NCBI GenBank assembly: GCA_039028695.1
Contig: JBCCHN010000039.1
Coordinates: 1-40,095 of the forward strand
Length of the DNA stretch: 40,095 nucleotides
Reading direction: 5' to 3'
From: JANQKX01 sp039028695
GTDB taxonomy: Bacteria; Pseudomonadota; Alphaproteobacteria; Kiloniellales; Kiloniellaceae
The notes beneath the pieces are model-generated. The model did no database searches. It saw only the letters and a list, made by a program, of their open reading frames with translations, and had not been told where the DNA came from. Of the stretch, positions 8,433-16,365 are shown one piece after another; the stretch's first letter is position 1; every line of letters starts with the position of its first letter. Made by a program: the position numbers and the translations under genes.

Positions 8433-9314
8433 CTATGCCCATCCGCTCTCGGGCCGGTCGAACCAAATATGGATCTGACCGGTGCCGGTTGAGTTCTCGT
8501 AATCGCTATAGGGCTTACCGGGCGCCCGGCAGTCCTTGCCGCCCACCGCGGCCATCATGATCAGATAATGTTGAAAGCCGGCCTCGGGCTTATACTGATA
8601 AAACTCGGGCATGGCGTCGATCACCGCGGCATGGTCGCCCTCGCACATCCAGGTGATGCGCTTTTCATCGGCGGCCCGGTGTTCGGGCGTGCGAATGTGA
8701 ATGGGGTCCGCGGCCTCGTGCTGGGCCAATTCCTTTAACGGCCAAAAGCTGTGGCTCAACGCGCCCGAAGCCATGATCACCACCCGCCGGTCCGACGCCT
8801 CGATTGCCGCACCGATGCCTTCGCCCAAGCGGCGGCAATCGTCTGCGTCGGCGGTTTGACATACCGAGACCGACAGCCATTCCTCATCCTTGTCCGCGTT
8901 CTTGAGGAAATGCGCCAGGTTCACCGTGGGATAGTGAATCGGCAAATAGGGATCCGCGCTGGTCGAGGTGCGCACCCCATTGGCGGTCGCGCGGGCGGCC
9001 ATGTCCTCGGCCAGAGCCGGGTTGCCCTTCAGGTCATAGGGCACTTGGCACATGCCCCGGGGCAACTCGTCGGAGGTATATTTGCCGCTTCGCCGGGGAT
9101 GGGCCGTCACTAGGAATTCCACGATGGTCCCCCAGTGGGTATCCAGCACGATAACCGTATCAGCTTGAAGCTCTTCCAGCACCTCCCGTTTCAGATCGAA
9201 CATCCCCGAATAGAGGGTGCTCTCCTTGCCATCGTTTAGGCCTTGCCGGATCTCGTCGGATAGCATGATCGTGGGAGAGTGGGCGATGATGCCGATGCCT
9301 ACAATTTCACCCAT
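8433..9314 (-). CDS. Class III extradiol ring-cleavage dioxygenase, LigB superfamily, HpaD-like
   Basis: This 293-residue cytosolic non-haem Fe(II) enzyme is of the LigB type. Expected metal ligands are visible: His12 (AHSPTIML), His60 (VLDTHWG) and Glu244 (PEAGFQHY). The acid-base His188 lies in SGALSHSF. The segments YTSDELPRGMCQVPYDLKGN and STGTGQIHIWF resemble the class III homoprotocatechuate 2,3-dioxygenase HpaD, so a catechol with a side chain is the likely substrate. It opens the ring between or beside the hydroxyls to give a semialdehyde, which the HpaE-like dehydrogenase encoded at 12196-13659 could oxidise. It is first in a unit with tctB and tctA, 34 nt upstream of tctB, which suggests import of the aromatic acid. 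AGGAG precedes the ATG. Exact substrate specificity is not readable. Confidence 0.9.
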   Translation of the reverse strand: MGEIVGIGIIAHSPTIMLSDEIRQGLNDGKESTLYSGMFDLKREVLEELQADTVIVLDTHWGTIVEFLVTAHPRRSGKYTSDELPRGMCQVPYDLKGNPALAEDMAARATANGVRTSTSADPYLPIHYPTVNLAHFLKNADKDEEWLSVSVCQTADADDCRRLGEGIGAAIEASDRRVVIMASGALSHSFWPLKELAQHEAADPIHIRTPEHRAADEKRITWMCEGDHAAVIDAMPEFYQYKPEAGFQHYLIMMAAVGGKDCRAPGKPYSDYENSTGTGQIHIWFDRPESGWA

Positions 9315-9425
9315 TTCAGTCTCCTGCTAGAGGGCGTATACGTCATTCGCTTTGACCATAAGCATAAAAAATTTTTGCCGCGCGTCCACGCTTCAAATCC
9401 CCAGCGGAGCCCACGGCGCCCATTC

Positions 9426-9468
9426 TGTCCGCTTTTGCTAAGAAGCCTGGGCCTGATGCTCTCATAGT
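9426..9468 (+). promoter_or_regulatory. Regulatory element copy A with -10-like hexamer, upstream of the P450 operon
   Basis: The 17-mer TGTCCGCTTTTGCTAAG spans 9426-9442 and is followed after 20 nt by CATAGT (9463-9468). CTGGGCC at 9447-9453 is shared, at the same offset, with copy C. The same 17-mer, with one C/T change in one copy, recurs at 28174 and 30412, each time upstream of a plus-strand catabolic gene. The spacing suits an activator site touching the -35 region. The rest of the divergent region (9315-9557) holds the minus-strand promoter of the dioxygenase unit, possibly with TATACG as -10. Confidence 0.75.
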
Positions 9469-9557
9469 AAGGGGGCTCTCATGGAAACGAGGCTTTCATC
9501 GTATCGCTGGCCGCGGGTCCACTGCCTTTACACCCGCAAAGGATATTGGATCAAAAT

Positions 9558-10832
9558 ATGTCCATGTTGGATCGCTTCACCCATACGCAAGATGCCCATG
9601 CCGATCTGTCGAGTCATGACGCCTTTGCGCAAGGCGTGCCCTATGCCACCTTTGCCCGTCTCCGGCGCGAGGATCCTTTGGCCTGGTGCGAGTCCAGCGA
9701 CGGGAGCCGGGGCTTTTGGTCCATCACCCGCCATTCGGATGTGCTTAGCTTCAACAAGCAATTCGATCTTCTCAGCTCGGCCCGGGGCATTCGGCTGGAG
9801 GATCAAAGCGAGGAGGAATATCTCGCCCGTCGCACCTTTCAGGAGACTGATCCGCCCGAGCACCGTCACACGCGTGCTTTGGTGAATAAGGCATTTTCCC
9901 GTCCCGTCGTCGCCCAATACGAGGCCTTGATCCGCGACCTGGCTGCCGAAATTCTGGACCAAGCCCTCGCCAAAGACGAGTTCGACGCGGTGGAGGCCAT
10001 TGCGCGGCGCTTGCCCATGCGCATGCTGGCACGCATTATCGGCGTGCCCGACAGCGACGGGGAATGGTTGGTGGCGCGTGGGGACGAACTGATCGCCAAT
10101 ACGGACCCCAACTACACCAAGTTCGTGGTGGACAAAGTTGATACGAACGAGTTTCGCCTCATGCCGTTCCGTTCGCCGGCGGGCCAGGATCTCTTCGAAT
10201 ATGCCAAATCTCATCTTGTTCGCCTGCGCGAGCGCGGTGAGACGGACAACGTGCTGTCCCTGATCCTGCAGCCTAACAAGACCGGTGAAACACTGAGCGA
10301 AAGCGAATTCCGTAACTTCTTTTGCCTGTTGGTCGCGGCTGGCAATGATACCACCCGTTATTCCATTGCCGCCTCCATCAAGGCTTTGGCTAATTTTCCC
10401 GCGCTTTTTCAAGAGGTCAAAACCGGCGGCGATGCACTCTATGAGACGGCGGTGGACGAGTTTATTCGCTGGGCCTCGCCCACAATGCACTTCCGCCGTA
10501 CCGCGACCCGCGATTTCGAGTGTCACGGCAAGCAGGTGCGCGAAGGGGATAAGGTTGTGCTGTGGTTCATCTCCGCCAACCGGGACGACGAGGCTTTTGA
10601 GGGACCCGACCAGATTGAGCTGGGCCGCCAGCCCAACCGCTACGTGGCCTTTGGGCAAGGAGGGCCGCACGTTTGTCTTGGCATGTGGCTGGCCCGTTTG
10701 GAGGTCAAGGTGGTCCTGCAAGAATTGACCAAGCGGCTGGCCAGCCTGGAGCAGGCCGGCGAGCAGAAGTATTTGCGCTCCAACTTCATCAACGGTATTC
10801 GCCACTTGCCGGTACGGATCGCCCGCGCCTAA
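9558..10832 (+). CDS. Cytochrome P450
   Basis: This 424-residue soluble bacterial P450 is of normal length. The I-helix oxygen-activation motif AGNDTTR is at about 261-267, the K-helix ExxR is EFIR at about 301-304, and the haem loop FGQGGPHVCLG has its thiolate Cys at about 373. TDPPEHRHTRALVNKAFS is the usual C-helix segment with the haem-propionate His/Arg. It would hydroxylate or dealkylate a small organic substrate using electrons from a ferredoxin and reductase, neither of which is encoded here. The start could be TTG 9546, but ATG 9558 has the better spaced ribosome site. It heads an operon with a glutamine-synthetase-like ligase, an aldehyde dehydrogenase and an amidohydrolase, behind regulatory copy A. 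A 425-codon open frame opposite it is a shadow. Confidence 0.96.
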   Translation: MSMLDRFTHTQDAHADLSSHDAFAQGVPYATFARLRREDPLAWCESSDGSRGFWSITRHSDVLSFNKQFDLLSSARGIRLEDQSEEEYLARRTFQETDPPEHRHTRALVNKAFSRPVVAQYEALIRDLAAEILDQALAKDEFDAVEAIARRLPMRMLARIIGVPDSDGEWLVARGDELIANTDPNYTKFVVDKVDTNEFRLMPFRSPAGQDLFEYAKSHLVRLRERGETDNVLSLILQPNKTGETLSESEFRNFFCLLVAAGNDTTRYSIAASIKALANFPALFQEVKTGGDALYETAVDEFIRWASPTMHFRRTATRDFECHGKQVREGDKVVLWFISANRDDEAFEGPDQIELGRQPNRYVAFGQGGPHVCLGMWLARLEVKVVLQELTKRLASLEQAGEQKYLRSNFINGIRHLPVRIARA

Positions 10833-10866
10833 GAAAAAGAAAAGGGAACACCTAAGGGAGGCCCCA

Positions 10867-12165
10867 TTGCCATCTTCAGCGACATCAAACGAACGAATTC
10901 GCGTCCTCTTTGCGGATCACCTCAACGTGGCCCGGGGCAAGTATCTGCCCCCTTCCTTTGCGGCCAATGGGTCGGCAAGGGCCTGCCTTGGGGTCTATGC
11001 CTTGACCTACGATCGGGACCTAATCCCGGCGCCGGGCGGTGGCCTGCTGACCGGCCTGCCCGATATGGAGATGATCTTCGACCCCGACGATCTGCGTCCG
11101 TCCTGGCATGACAACACCAAGATCCTGCTGGCCGACCTGGAATTCGAAGGCAGAACCCTGCCGCTGTGTGGCCGCAGCCTCTTGAAGCGGGCGGTGCAGG
11201 CCTGGCGCGATGAGGGGCTGGAAGCCATGGTGGGCGTCGAATACGAGGCCAATCTGCTGCAACAGGATCAGGACGGCAATTGGGTGCCCTATCATACCCC
11301 CGGCGGTTACGTATATGGCACCGGCCCCTGCGCCGATCCGGGCCGGGTGCTTGAGACCATTTGGGACCGGGTAAACGCCGTGGGCCTGCCCATCGAATCC
11401 ATGAACAGCGAGTTCGACCCTGGTCAATTCGAGATGACCCTGCATTACCGGGACGCCTTAAATGCCATCGACGATGCCTTCCTCTTGCGCCTTCTAGCCC
11501 GTGAGGTGGCAGCCGAGATGGGGCTGCTGCTCAGCTTCATGCCCAAACCTCACGAGGCCATGGGTGGCAGCGGTTTTCACATTAATTTCAGCCTCAATAA
11601 CAAGGACGGACAAAACGCCCTTGTTGATCCGGGTGCCGAGGACGGCTTGGCTGACATCACCAAAAAGGCCATCGCCGGTTTGATGCGCCACCACGAAGGC
11701 TTGGCCGGTCTATTGGCACCCCTCTCTAACTCCTATCGTCGCTTGGCGCCGGCGAGTATGTCGGGTTATTGGGCCAACTGGGGTTATGACCATCGGGGCG
11801 TAACCGTGCGTTTGCCGGCCGAGCGCAACAAGGCCACCCGTATCGAACACCGCATGGCCGACTGCGGCGCCAATCCCTACACGGCGACCGCTGCGGTGCT
11901 CCTGGCCGCCAAGATGGGACTCGACAACAGCTACGAGCTTCAACCTGCCGAGACCGGGGATTGCTTCGAGAACACGGATGCCAAGGGCCACTGTGCGGAA
12001 AGCCTGGACGGCGCGATCAAGGCCCTGGCGGCCGATGTCGCCTTGAAGGAGGTCCTGGGGTCCGAGCTGGTGGACCACTTTGTGGCCATCAAGGAGGCCG
12101 AGGTGGAAAAGACCAACGGCTTGGATCTGCCCCAGGAGTTTGCCTACTACGGGCATTACATCTAG
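10867..12165 (+). CDS. Glutamine-synthetase-like gamma-glutamyl-amine ligase (PuuA/type III group)
   Basis: This 432-residue protein has the glutamine synthetase fold. Metal and substrate motifs appear in order: GVEYEANL (123-130), SEFDPGQFEM (181-190), GGSGFHINFSL (233-243) and NSYRRLAPASMSGYWANWG (288-306). RIEHRMADCGANPYTATAAV (325-344) is the form typical of gamma-glutamylputrescine synthetase and related ligases rather than of GlnA. Such enzymes couple glutamate to an amine with ATP. Related proteins act on putrescine, ethanolamine, isopropylamine or aniline. The TTG start at 10867 is preceded by AAGGGAGG with a 6-nt gap. The gene sits 34 nt after the P450 gene and 30 nt before the aldehyde dehydrogenase gene, so it probably activates or protects an amine of the same catabolic substrate. 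That is inference. Confidence 0.88.
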   Translation: MPSSATSNERIRVLFADHLNVARGKYLPPSFAANGSARACLGVYALTYDRDLIPAPGGGLLTGLPDMEMIFDPDDLRPSWHDNTKILLADLEFEGRTLPLCGRSLLKRAVQAWRDEGLEAMVGVEYEANLLQQDQDGNWVPYHTPGGYVYGTGPCADPGRVLETIWDRVNAVGLPIESMNSEFDPGQFEMTLHYRDALNAIDDAFLLRLLAREVAAEMGLLLSFMPKPHEAMGGSGFHINFSLNNKDGQNALVDPGAEDGLADITKKAIAGLMRHHEGLAGLLAPLSNSYRRLAPASMSGYWANWGYDHRGVTVRLPAERNKATRIEHRMADCGANPYTATAAVLLAAKMGLDNSYELQPAETGDCFENTDAKGHCAESLDGAIKALAADVALKEVLGSELVDHFVAIKEAEVEKTNGLDLPQEFAYYGHYI

Positions 12166-12195
12166 AGCGAACTAAGTCGGACGAAAGGGCAGGTC

Positions 12196-13659
12196 ATGGC
12201 AAGCGAGCGGACCACGCTGGAAGGGGTCTCCCTTCCCACCGGACATTTCATCGGTGGCGAGCATGTTAGCTCGCCCGAGACTTTCGAGACCCGTTCGCCC
12301 ATGCAATGGGACTGGAAGCTGGCCGACATCTCCCGGGGCACGCCCGAGACCGCTGACCTGGCCGTCACGGCGGCGGTAAAGGCCTTCCCGACCTGGAGCG
12401 CCTATTCGCCGGCCAAGCGGGCCGCTTGTATGAACCGTCTCGCCGACCTGATTGAGGGACATAAGGACGCCATTGCCACGGTTGAGTGCTTGGACATGGC
12501 CATGCTTCTGGAGAGCCTCAAGCTGCGCCTGGTCCCGCGCGGTGCCCTCAACTTCCGCAACTACGCCGAGATCATTACCGAGGCGGAGGAATGGGCCTGG
12601 TCCTCAAAGGGCACGGCGAACCGGGTGATCCGCATGCCGGCCGGCCCGGCGGTCATCATCACGCCCTGGAACGCCCCCTTCATGCTGTCCACCTGGAAAG
12701 TGGCGCCGGCCTTGGCCGCGGGCAACACGGTGATCCTCAAGCCGGCGGAGTGGTCGCCCCTTTCGGCTGCTGTTCTGTCCGATCTTATCAACGAGGCGGG
12801 ATTTCCCCCCGGCACCTTCAACATCGTGCAAGGCTACGGCCACGACCTGGGGGCGGCGCTGGTCTCGGACCCGCGGGTTAAGCGCTTGAGCTTCACCGGC
12901 TCGCCCGAGACGGCGCGCAAGATCGGCCATGCAGCGGCGGAAAATATCGTGCCTTTCACCGCCGAGCTGGGCGGCAAAGGACCCTTGATTGTCTTTGAAG
13001 ATTGCGACCTTGAAGCCGCCGCCAAGAAAGCTGCGGGTCAGTTCGACGATTCCGGTCAGGTCTGCCTCGCCGGCACCCGCTTGCTGGTGCAGAATTCGGT
13101 GATGGAGGCCTTTATGGAAAGGTTCCACGCCCACACCGACGCTCATGTCATGGGCGACAGCCGGGACAGCGCCACCACCATGACCGCGTTGATCCATCCC
13201 AAGCATCTGGAGCGGGTCGCCGGCTTTGTGGAGCGGGCCCGGGCCAGTGGGGACGAGATCGTGCGCGGCGGCAAAATCCATAAAGAAGGCGGCCTTTGGT
13301 ACGAGCCCACCTTGATCCGGCCCAAGAGCAATGACTCGGAAATCGTGCAAAACGAGGTCTTCGGCCCGGTCATCACGCTGCAAGGTTTCGATGGGGAGGA
13401 CGAGGCCATTGCCCTGGCGAACAGCACCAAATACGGCCTGTCGGGCATCATCTACACCGGTGACGCGGCCCGCGCCGAGCGGGTCGGCCGCGCCGTGCGC
13501 TCTGGCGTGGTCTGGGTCAACTGCTTTCTCATCCGCGACCTGCGCGCGCCCTTCGGCGGCATCGGCGAAAGCGGCATCGGCCGCGAAGGCGGCGACTACG
13601 CCCTCGACTTCCACGCCGATCTAAAATGCCTGCAAATCTTTGAAGGCTCGGTGTCCTAG
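12196..13659 (+). CDS. NAD(P)-dependent aldehyde dehydrogenase, HpaE-like
   Basis: This 487-residue enzyme is of the aldehyde dehydrogenase superfamily. Catalytic residues are Asn159 in PWNAPFMLSTWKVAPAL, Lys182 in LKPAEWSPLS, Glu257 in ELGGKGP and the nucleophile Cys290 in GQVCLAGTR. The C-terminal segment IRDLRAPFGGIGESGIGREG resembles 5-carboxymethyl-2-hydroxymuconate semialdehyde dehydrogenase (HpaE; VRDLRQPFGGVKASGTGREG in Escherichia coli, from memory). It also keeps a TWKVAP/VQGYG pattern seen in HpaE and betaine aldehyde dehydrogenases. A plausible role is oxidation of the ring-cleavage semialdehyde made by the class III dioxygenase encoded at 8433-9314. Oxidation of a gamma-glutamyl-aminoaldehyde, as PuuC does next to PuuA, is the alternative. 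It is third in the P450 operon. Confidence 0.93.
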   Translation: MASERTTLEGVSLPTGHFIGGEHVSSPETFETRSPMQWDWKLADISRGTPETADLAVTAAVKAFPTWSAYSPAKRAACMNRLADLIEGHKDAIATVECLDMAMLLESLKLRLVPRGALNFRNYAEIITEAEEWAWSSKGTANRVIRMPAGPAVIITPWNAPFMLSTWKVAPALAAGNTVILKPAEWSPLSAAVLSDLINEAGFPPGTFNIVQGYGHDLGAALVSDPRVKRLSFTGSPETARKIGHAAAENIVPFTAELGGKGPLIVFEDCDLEAAAKKAAGQFDDSGQVCLAGTRLLVQNSVMEAFMERFHAHTDAHVMGDSRDSATTMTALIHPKHLERVAGFVERARASGDEIVRGGKIHKEGGLWYEPTLIRPKSNDSEIVQNEVFGPVITLQGFDGEDEAIALANSTKYGLSGIIYTGDAARAERVGRAVRSGVVWVNCFLIRDLRAPFGGIGESGIGREGGDYALDFHADLKCLQIFEGSVS

Positions 13660-13667
13660 GTTTTTTG

Positions 13668-14468
13668 ATGCGCATCGCAACAGCCCAGCCCCGCATCGAT
13701 CGCTCGCCGGCGCGGAATGCGGATCAGATTAAGGCGATGATTGGCGAAGCAGTGCGGGGCGGGGCTGACTTTATCCACTTTCCCGAAGGGGCCTTGTCCG
13801 GCTATGTGAAGGCGCAAATCAAGGACTGGTCTGATGTGGACTGGCCGGCCTTGGAGGGCGCGCTTCAAGACATTCAGGCCTGTTGTGCGGCCCACCGCAT
13901 CGGGGCGGCCATCGGCTGCGCTCATAAGCACCCGGAAAGGGGACGTCCCTTCAACAGTTTGTACGTAATCGGCGACACCGGCGAGTTGTCGGCGCGCTAC
14001 GACAAGCGCTTTTGCTCCCACAGCGAGATTACCGATTGGTTTTCCGCCGGAACGTCACCGGTTCTCTTGGAGGTAAAGGGGATAAAGCTGGGCTTTGCCC
14101 TCTGCATCGAAATTCAGTTTCCCGAAATTTTCATGGAGTACGAAAAATTGGGTGCGGACTGCGTTTTATTCTCCGCCTATCAAGATGGGGAGATGTTCAA
14201 AATTCAAGCGCAAGGCCATGCCGCCTGCAACACCTATTGGATCAGCTATTCGGTCCCGGCGAACACCAGCCATGTGCAGGCCTCCTGCTTCATCGGCCCC
14301 GACGGAAGCCTTGTGGCGACCTGCGAAAAAGAGCAGGCGGGCCTTATCCTCAACGAGGTGGATCCCGAGGAAGCGCGCTGGGACATCCCGTGCAAAAAAG
14401 CCCGGCCCTGGCGCAAGCTGGCGCGGCAAGGAGACATCTATAAGGCTCACCAACCTACGGAAGGCTAA
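13668..14468 (+). CDS. Carbon-nitrogen hydrolase (nitrilase superfamily amidohydrolase)
   Basis: This 266-residue protein carries the Glu-Lys-Cys triad of the family: Glu40 (HFPEGALSGY), Lys113 (RYDKRF) and Cys146 (FALCIEIQFPE). Length and order match aliphatic amidase/omega-amidase-like members rather than true nitrilases. It begins 8 nt after the dehydrogenase stop; ATG 13668 is preferred to the adjacent TTG because the TAGG overlapping the upstream stop is then well spaced. As last gene of an operon with a gamma-glutamyl-amine-type ligase it could hydrolyse the amide that the ligase forms. This would parallel PuuD in the putrescine pathway but with an unrelated fold. That pairing is inferred from context only. 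Confidence 0.9.
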   Translation: MRIATAQPRIDRSPARNADQIKAMIGEAVRGGADFIHFPEGALSGYVKAQIKDWSDVDWPALEGALQDIQACCAAHRIGAAIGCAHKHPERGRPFNSLYVIGDTGELSARYDKRFCSHSEITDWFSAGTSPVLLEVKGIKLGFALCIEIQFPEIFMEYEKLGADCVLFSAYQDGEMFKIQAQGHAACNTYWISYSVPANTSHVQASCFIGPDGSLVATCEKEQAGLILNEVDPEEARWDIPCKKARPWRKLARQGDIYKAHQPTEG

Positions 14469-14565
14469 GCAATTCTTCGCCGCGTGATCGTTATCGTGAC
14501 CACTCCCGGCAAGATTAAACCCTTCCGGCCCCTTGCCAGGATAGCATGATCGGCCCGTGATCTGC

Positions 14566-15123
14566 TTAGGGCTCGATCTTGGAAACCTTGGTGCCCTCGA
14601 TGCTGACGCCAGCCATCAGACCCTTTTCACCAAAGTTGAAAGCCACCACGGGCTTGTCGACGGTTGTGGAATCGAAAGACCCGGTGGCCCCGATCTGCAC
14701 GACCGTGACGTCCGCATCCACGCCGACTTCCCAGCCATCGTCATCTTTAAGAAACTTGGAAAGGGCGCCCTCGTCCAGGAACATGATAACCAGCGAGCGG
14801 GAAGACAGCCCGAGTTGCAACCCGATCGAACCGGATGCGCTGCTGTAATAGCCCTGGACCTGGCCATCCATCTGCAGCTCGCCTTCACCGTACTCGCCAC
14901 CGACGATAAAGCCCCCCTTGGTGATTTCTGGGAAAATCAGGATGCCGTGAGCGTCGGCACCAAGATCCTGAGCCGCGCTGGATTCCCCGTAAAGGGTTTG
15001 CAACGCTTGTTGGGACTTGGCGTTGATTTCCTCGGTCGATGCCGCCAACGTGGGGTGTGAGAGGACCAGGCCGGCGACGGCCAAGCATGAAAACAGCAAC
15101 AACCTACGCGTAGATTCAAACAT
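14566..15123 (-). CDS. Secreted SYLF-domain (YSC84-like) protein
   Basis: This 185-residue protein has a signal peptide (RRLLLFSCLAVAGLVLSHPT, with cleavage after TLAA near residue 28). A SYLF domain follows: AKSQQALQTLYGESSAAQDL, AHGILIFPEITKGGFIVGGE and the Gly/Ser-rich YYSSASGSIGLQLGLSSRS. SYLF proteins bind lipids or metals and are often periplasmic or outer-membrane associated in bacteria; the exact role is unknown. ATG 15123 is preceded by GAGGAAA. It is a single-gene unit, convergent with the P450 operon across 97 nt that show no clear terminator. Confidence 0.92.
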   Translation of the reverse strand: MFESTRRLLLFSCLAVAGLVLSHPTLAASTEEINAKSQQALQTLYGESSAAQDLGADAHGILIFPEITKGGFIVGGEYGEGELQMDGQVQGYYSSASGSIGLQLGLSSRSLVIMFLDEGALSKFLKDDDGWEVGVDADVTVVQIGATGSFDSTTVDKPVVAFNFGEKGLMAGVSIEGTKVSKIEP

Positions 15124-15481
15124 GAAATTTCCTCGTTCCTAGATGGCTGACATTTTAGCCGGGAATCTGTGTTTTCATTTTAGCAATCGTGCGGCAAATA
15201 ATCCAAGACCTTTGAGCCGGCTGCCCGCGTTCCTTGCTGCAGTTCTCAAAACACGATCATGAAGAGTGAATAGATTGACTCCCTGCGTGAGCGCCCCTTT
15301 TGACCGAAATACGGCAGGCAAGGGTACTCTAATCAAAGTGCATCGGGAAAAGGCTCTGTCCGCAGGCAGACTGAGCATTTCTAATTCTCAAGAAGAGATA
15401 AACTGAGTTGTGAGGGGGACGAGCACAAGCATAGAGTCTCGCCTAGGAAATCACTTAGGCCTTTACGAAGGGAGACTTCGA
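15124..15481. promoter_or_regulatory. 358-nt divergent promoter region between the SYLF and RidA-like genes
   Basis: No gene is evident; an open frame on the minus strand (15175-15378) has no family resemblance. A possible plus-strand -35 TTGACC is near 15299. An inverted repeat GCCTA (15441-15445) with TAGGC (15456-15460) lies just before the RidA ribosome site and could be an operator or leader hairpin. Confidence 0.3.
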
Positions 15482-15868
15482 ATGCCCATTACCAAACACA
15501 ATCCCAAGGACGTTTTCCCGCAATATCAAAACTACAGCCACGGGATCGAACTGAGCGCCGGCTCACGCATTCTCTTTATCAGTGGACTTAATGGGTACGA
15601 AGGTGATCGCGCGACCATGCCCGAGACTTTCTCGGGCCAGGCGGACCTCATCTGGGGTCACATCGGCACCATCTTGAAATCGGCGGGAATGGATTATCGC
15701 AACATCGTCTCCTTGCGCACTTACCTCTCTGATCCGGTCTACCGGGAGGAAAACAATCGAACGAATGCCAAATATCTCGGCGACAGTGAACCCTCATCGA
15801 CCGTTGTATGTTGCCGGCTTCTGGAATCCAGATGGAAGCTGGAGATCGAAGCCATAGCCGCCGACTAA
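15482..15868 (+). CDS. RidA-family protein (enamine/imine deaminase-like)
   Basis: This 128-residue cytosolic protein has the RidA/YjgF fold signature: GIELSAGSRILFISGLNGYE, then QADLIWGHIGTILKSAGMDY, IVSLRTYLSDPVYREENN and the terminal LLESRWKLEIEAIAAD. RidA homologues hydrolyse reactive 2-aminoacrylate-type imines; many paralogues serve in catabolic operons. The usual arginine of the deaminase site appears as the Arg in VSLRTYL rather than the C-terminal CxRxxVEV form, where this protein has CCRLLESRWKLEIE, so activity may differ. The ATG at 15482 is chosen because GGGAG precedes it and the domain starts there; an upstream in-frame start at 15410 gives no family match. It stands alone. Confidence 0.9.
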   Translation: MPITKHNPKDVFPQYQNYSHGIELSAGSRILFISGLNGYEGDRATMPETFSGQADLIWGHIGTILKSAGMDYRNIVSLRTYLSDPVYREENNRTNAKYLGDSEPSSTVVCCRLLESRWKLEIEAIAAD

Positions 15869-15906
15869 GAATTGATCCAGGAATATGACAACCCGGCGAG
15901 CCCCTC

Positions 15907-16305
15907 TCACGCAAACACTCTTCCCAAAAGTGCCGTGTCCAAATAGGCAACGAGGTGGACAACCCGGCCGGCGCGTAAGGTCATGGCAAAGCAATAGTCC
16001 TGGTCGTAAAGCGTGCCGTTCTTGGCAAGGCCGTGGCTTTGGAATTGCAGAAAGACTTTGTCGCCCTCGCCGGCAATGTGGATGAATTTGACGGTCAGCG
16101 GTCCGTCAAGGCGTGCCAAAAGGGGCGCGAAAGCGTGATCCAGTAGGGCCTGTTTTGATGTGAAGATGCCTGAGGCCGGGGTGGTCCCAATCACCCGCCA
16201 GGTCACGTCGTCGGCGATTAGGTCGAAAAATGGGCCGCTGTTGCCGTCTTCCCATGATGCGAAGGCGGTGCGAACCAAAGTCTTGTTTTCGTCCGATAGC
16301 GACAT
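15907..16305 (-). CDS. NTF2-like/SnoaL-like protein
   Basis: This 132-residue protein has the cone-shaped NTF2-like fold pattern: a leading helix (MSLSDENKTLVRTAFASWED), FFDLIADDVTWRVIGTTPAS, FTSKQALLDHAFAPL, and the beta-sheet segments KVFLQFQSHG and YCFAMTLRAGRVVHLVAYLD. Family members are isomerases, hydratases, polyketide cyclases or binding proteins for small hydrophobic ligands. No catalytic dyad can be assigned with confidence. It is convergent with the RidA-like gene (38 nt apart) and lies 60 nt beyond the stop of the upstream phospholipase D gene on the same strand. Confidence 0.85.
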   Translation of the reverse strand: MSLSDENKTLVRTAFASWEDGNSGPFFDLIADDVTWRVIGTTPASGIFTSKQALLDHAFAPLLARLDGPLTVKFIHIAGEGDKVFLQFQSHGLAKNGTLYDQDYCFAMTLRAGRVVHLVAYLDTALLGRVFA

Positions 16306-16365
16306 TCAAATTGCCTATCACCTCAGGTCGTTGACCGTTACTCAGGGTCTGTCGACTTGCCCTCG

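Noticed and set aside
9349..9366. Second, degenerate copy of the element near the dioxygenase start (CGCTTTGACCATAAG)
   Set aside because: CGCTTT and TAAG match but at the wrong spacing, and it points away from the minus-strand unit it would control.
9528..10805. 425-codon open frame on the minus strand opposite the P450 gene
   Set aside because: It mirrors the P450 frame, has no recognisable domain, and the plus strand has complete P450 motifs. GC-rich coding DNA often leaves such antisense frames open.
12604..13614. 336-codon minus frame opposite the aldehyde dehydrogenase gene
   Set aside because: Antisense shadow; the plus strand has all catalytic residues.
15175..15378. 67-codon minus-strand frame in the SYLF/RidA intergenic region
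   Set aside because: No ribosome site, no family resemblance and no coding bias.
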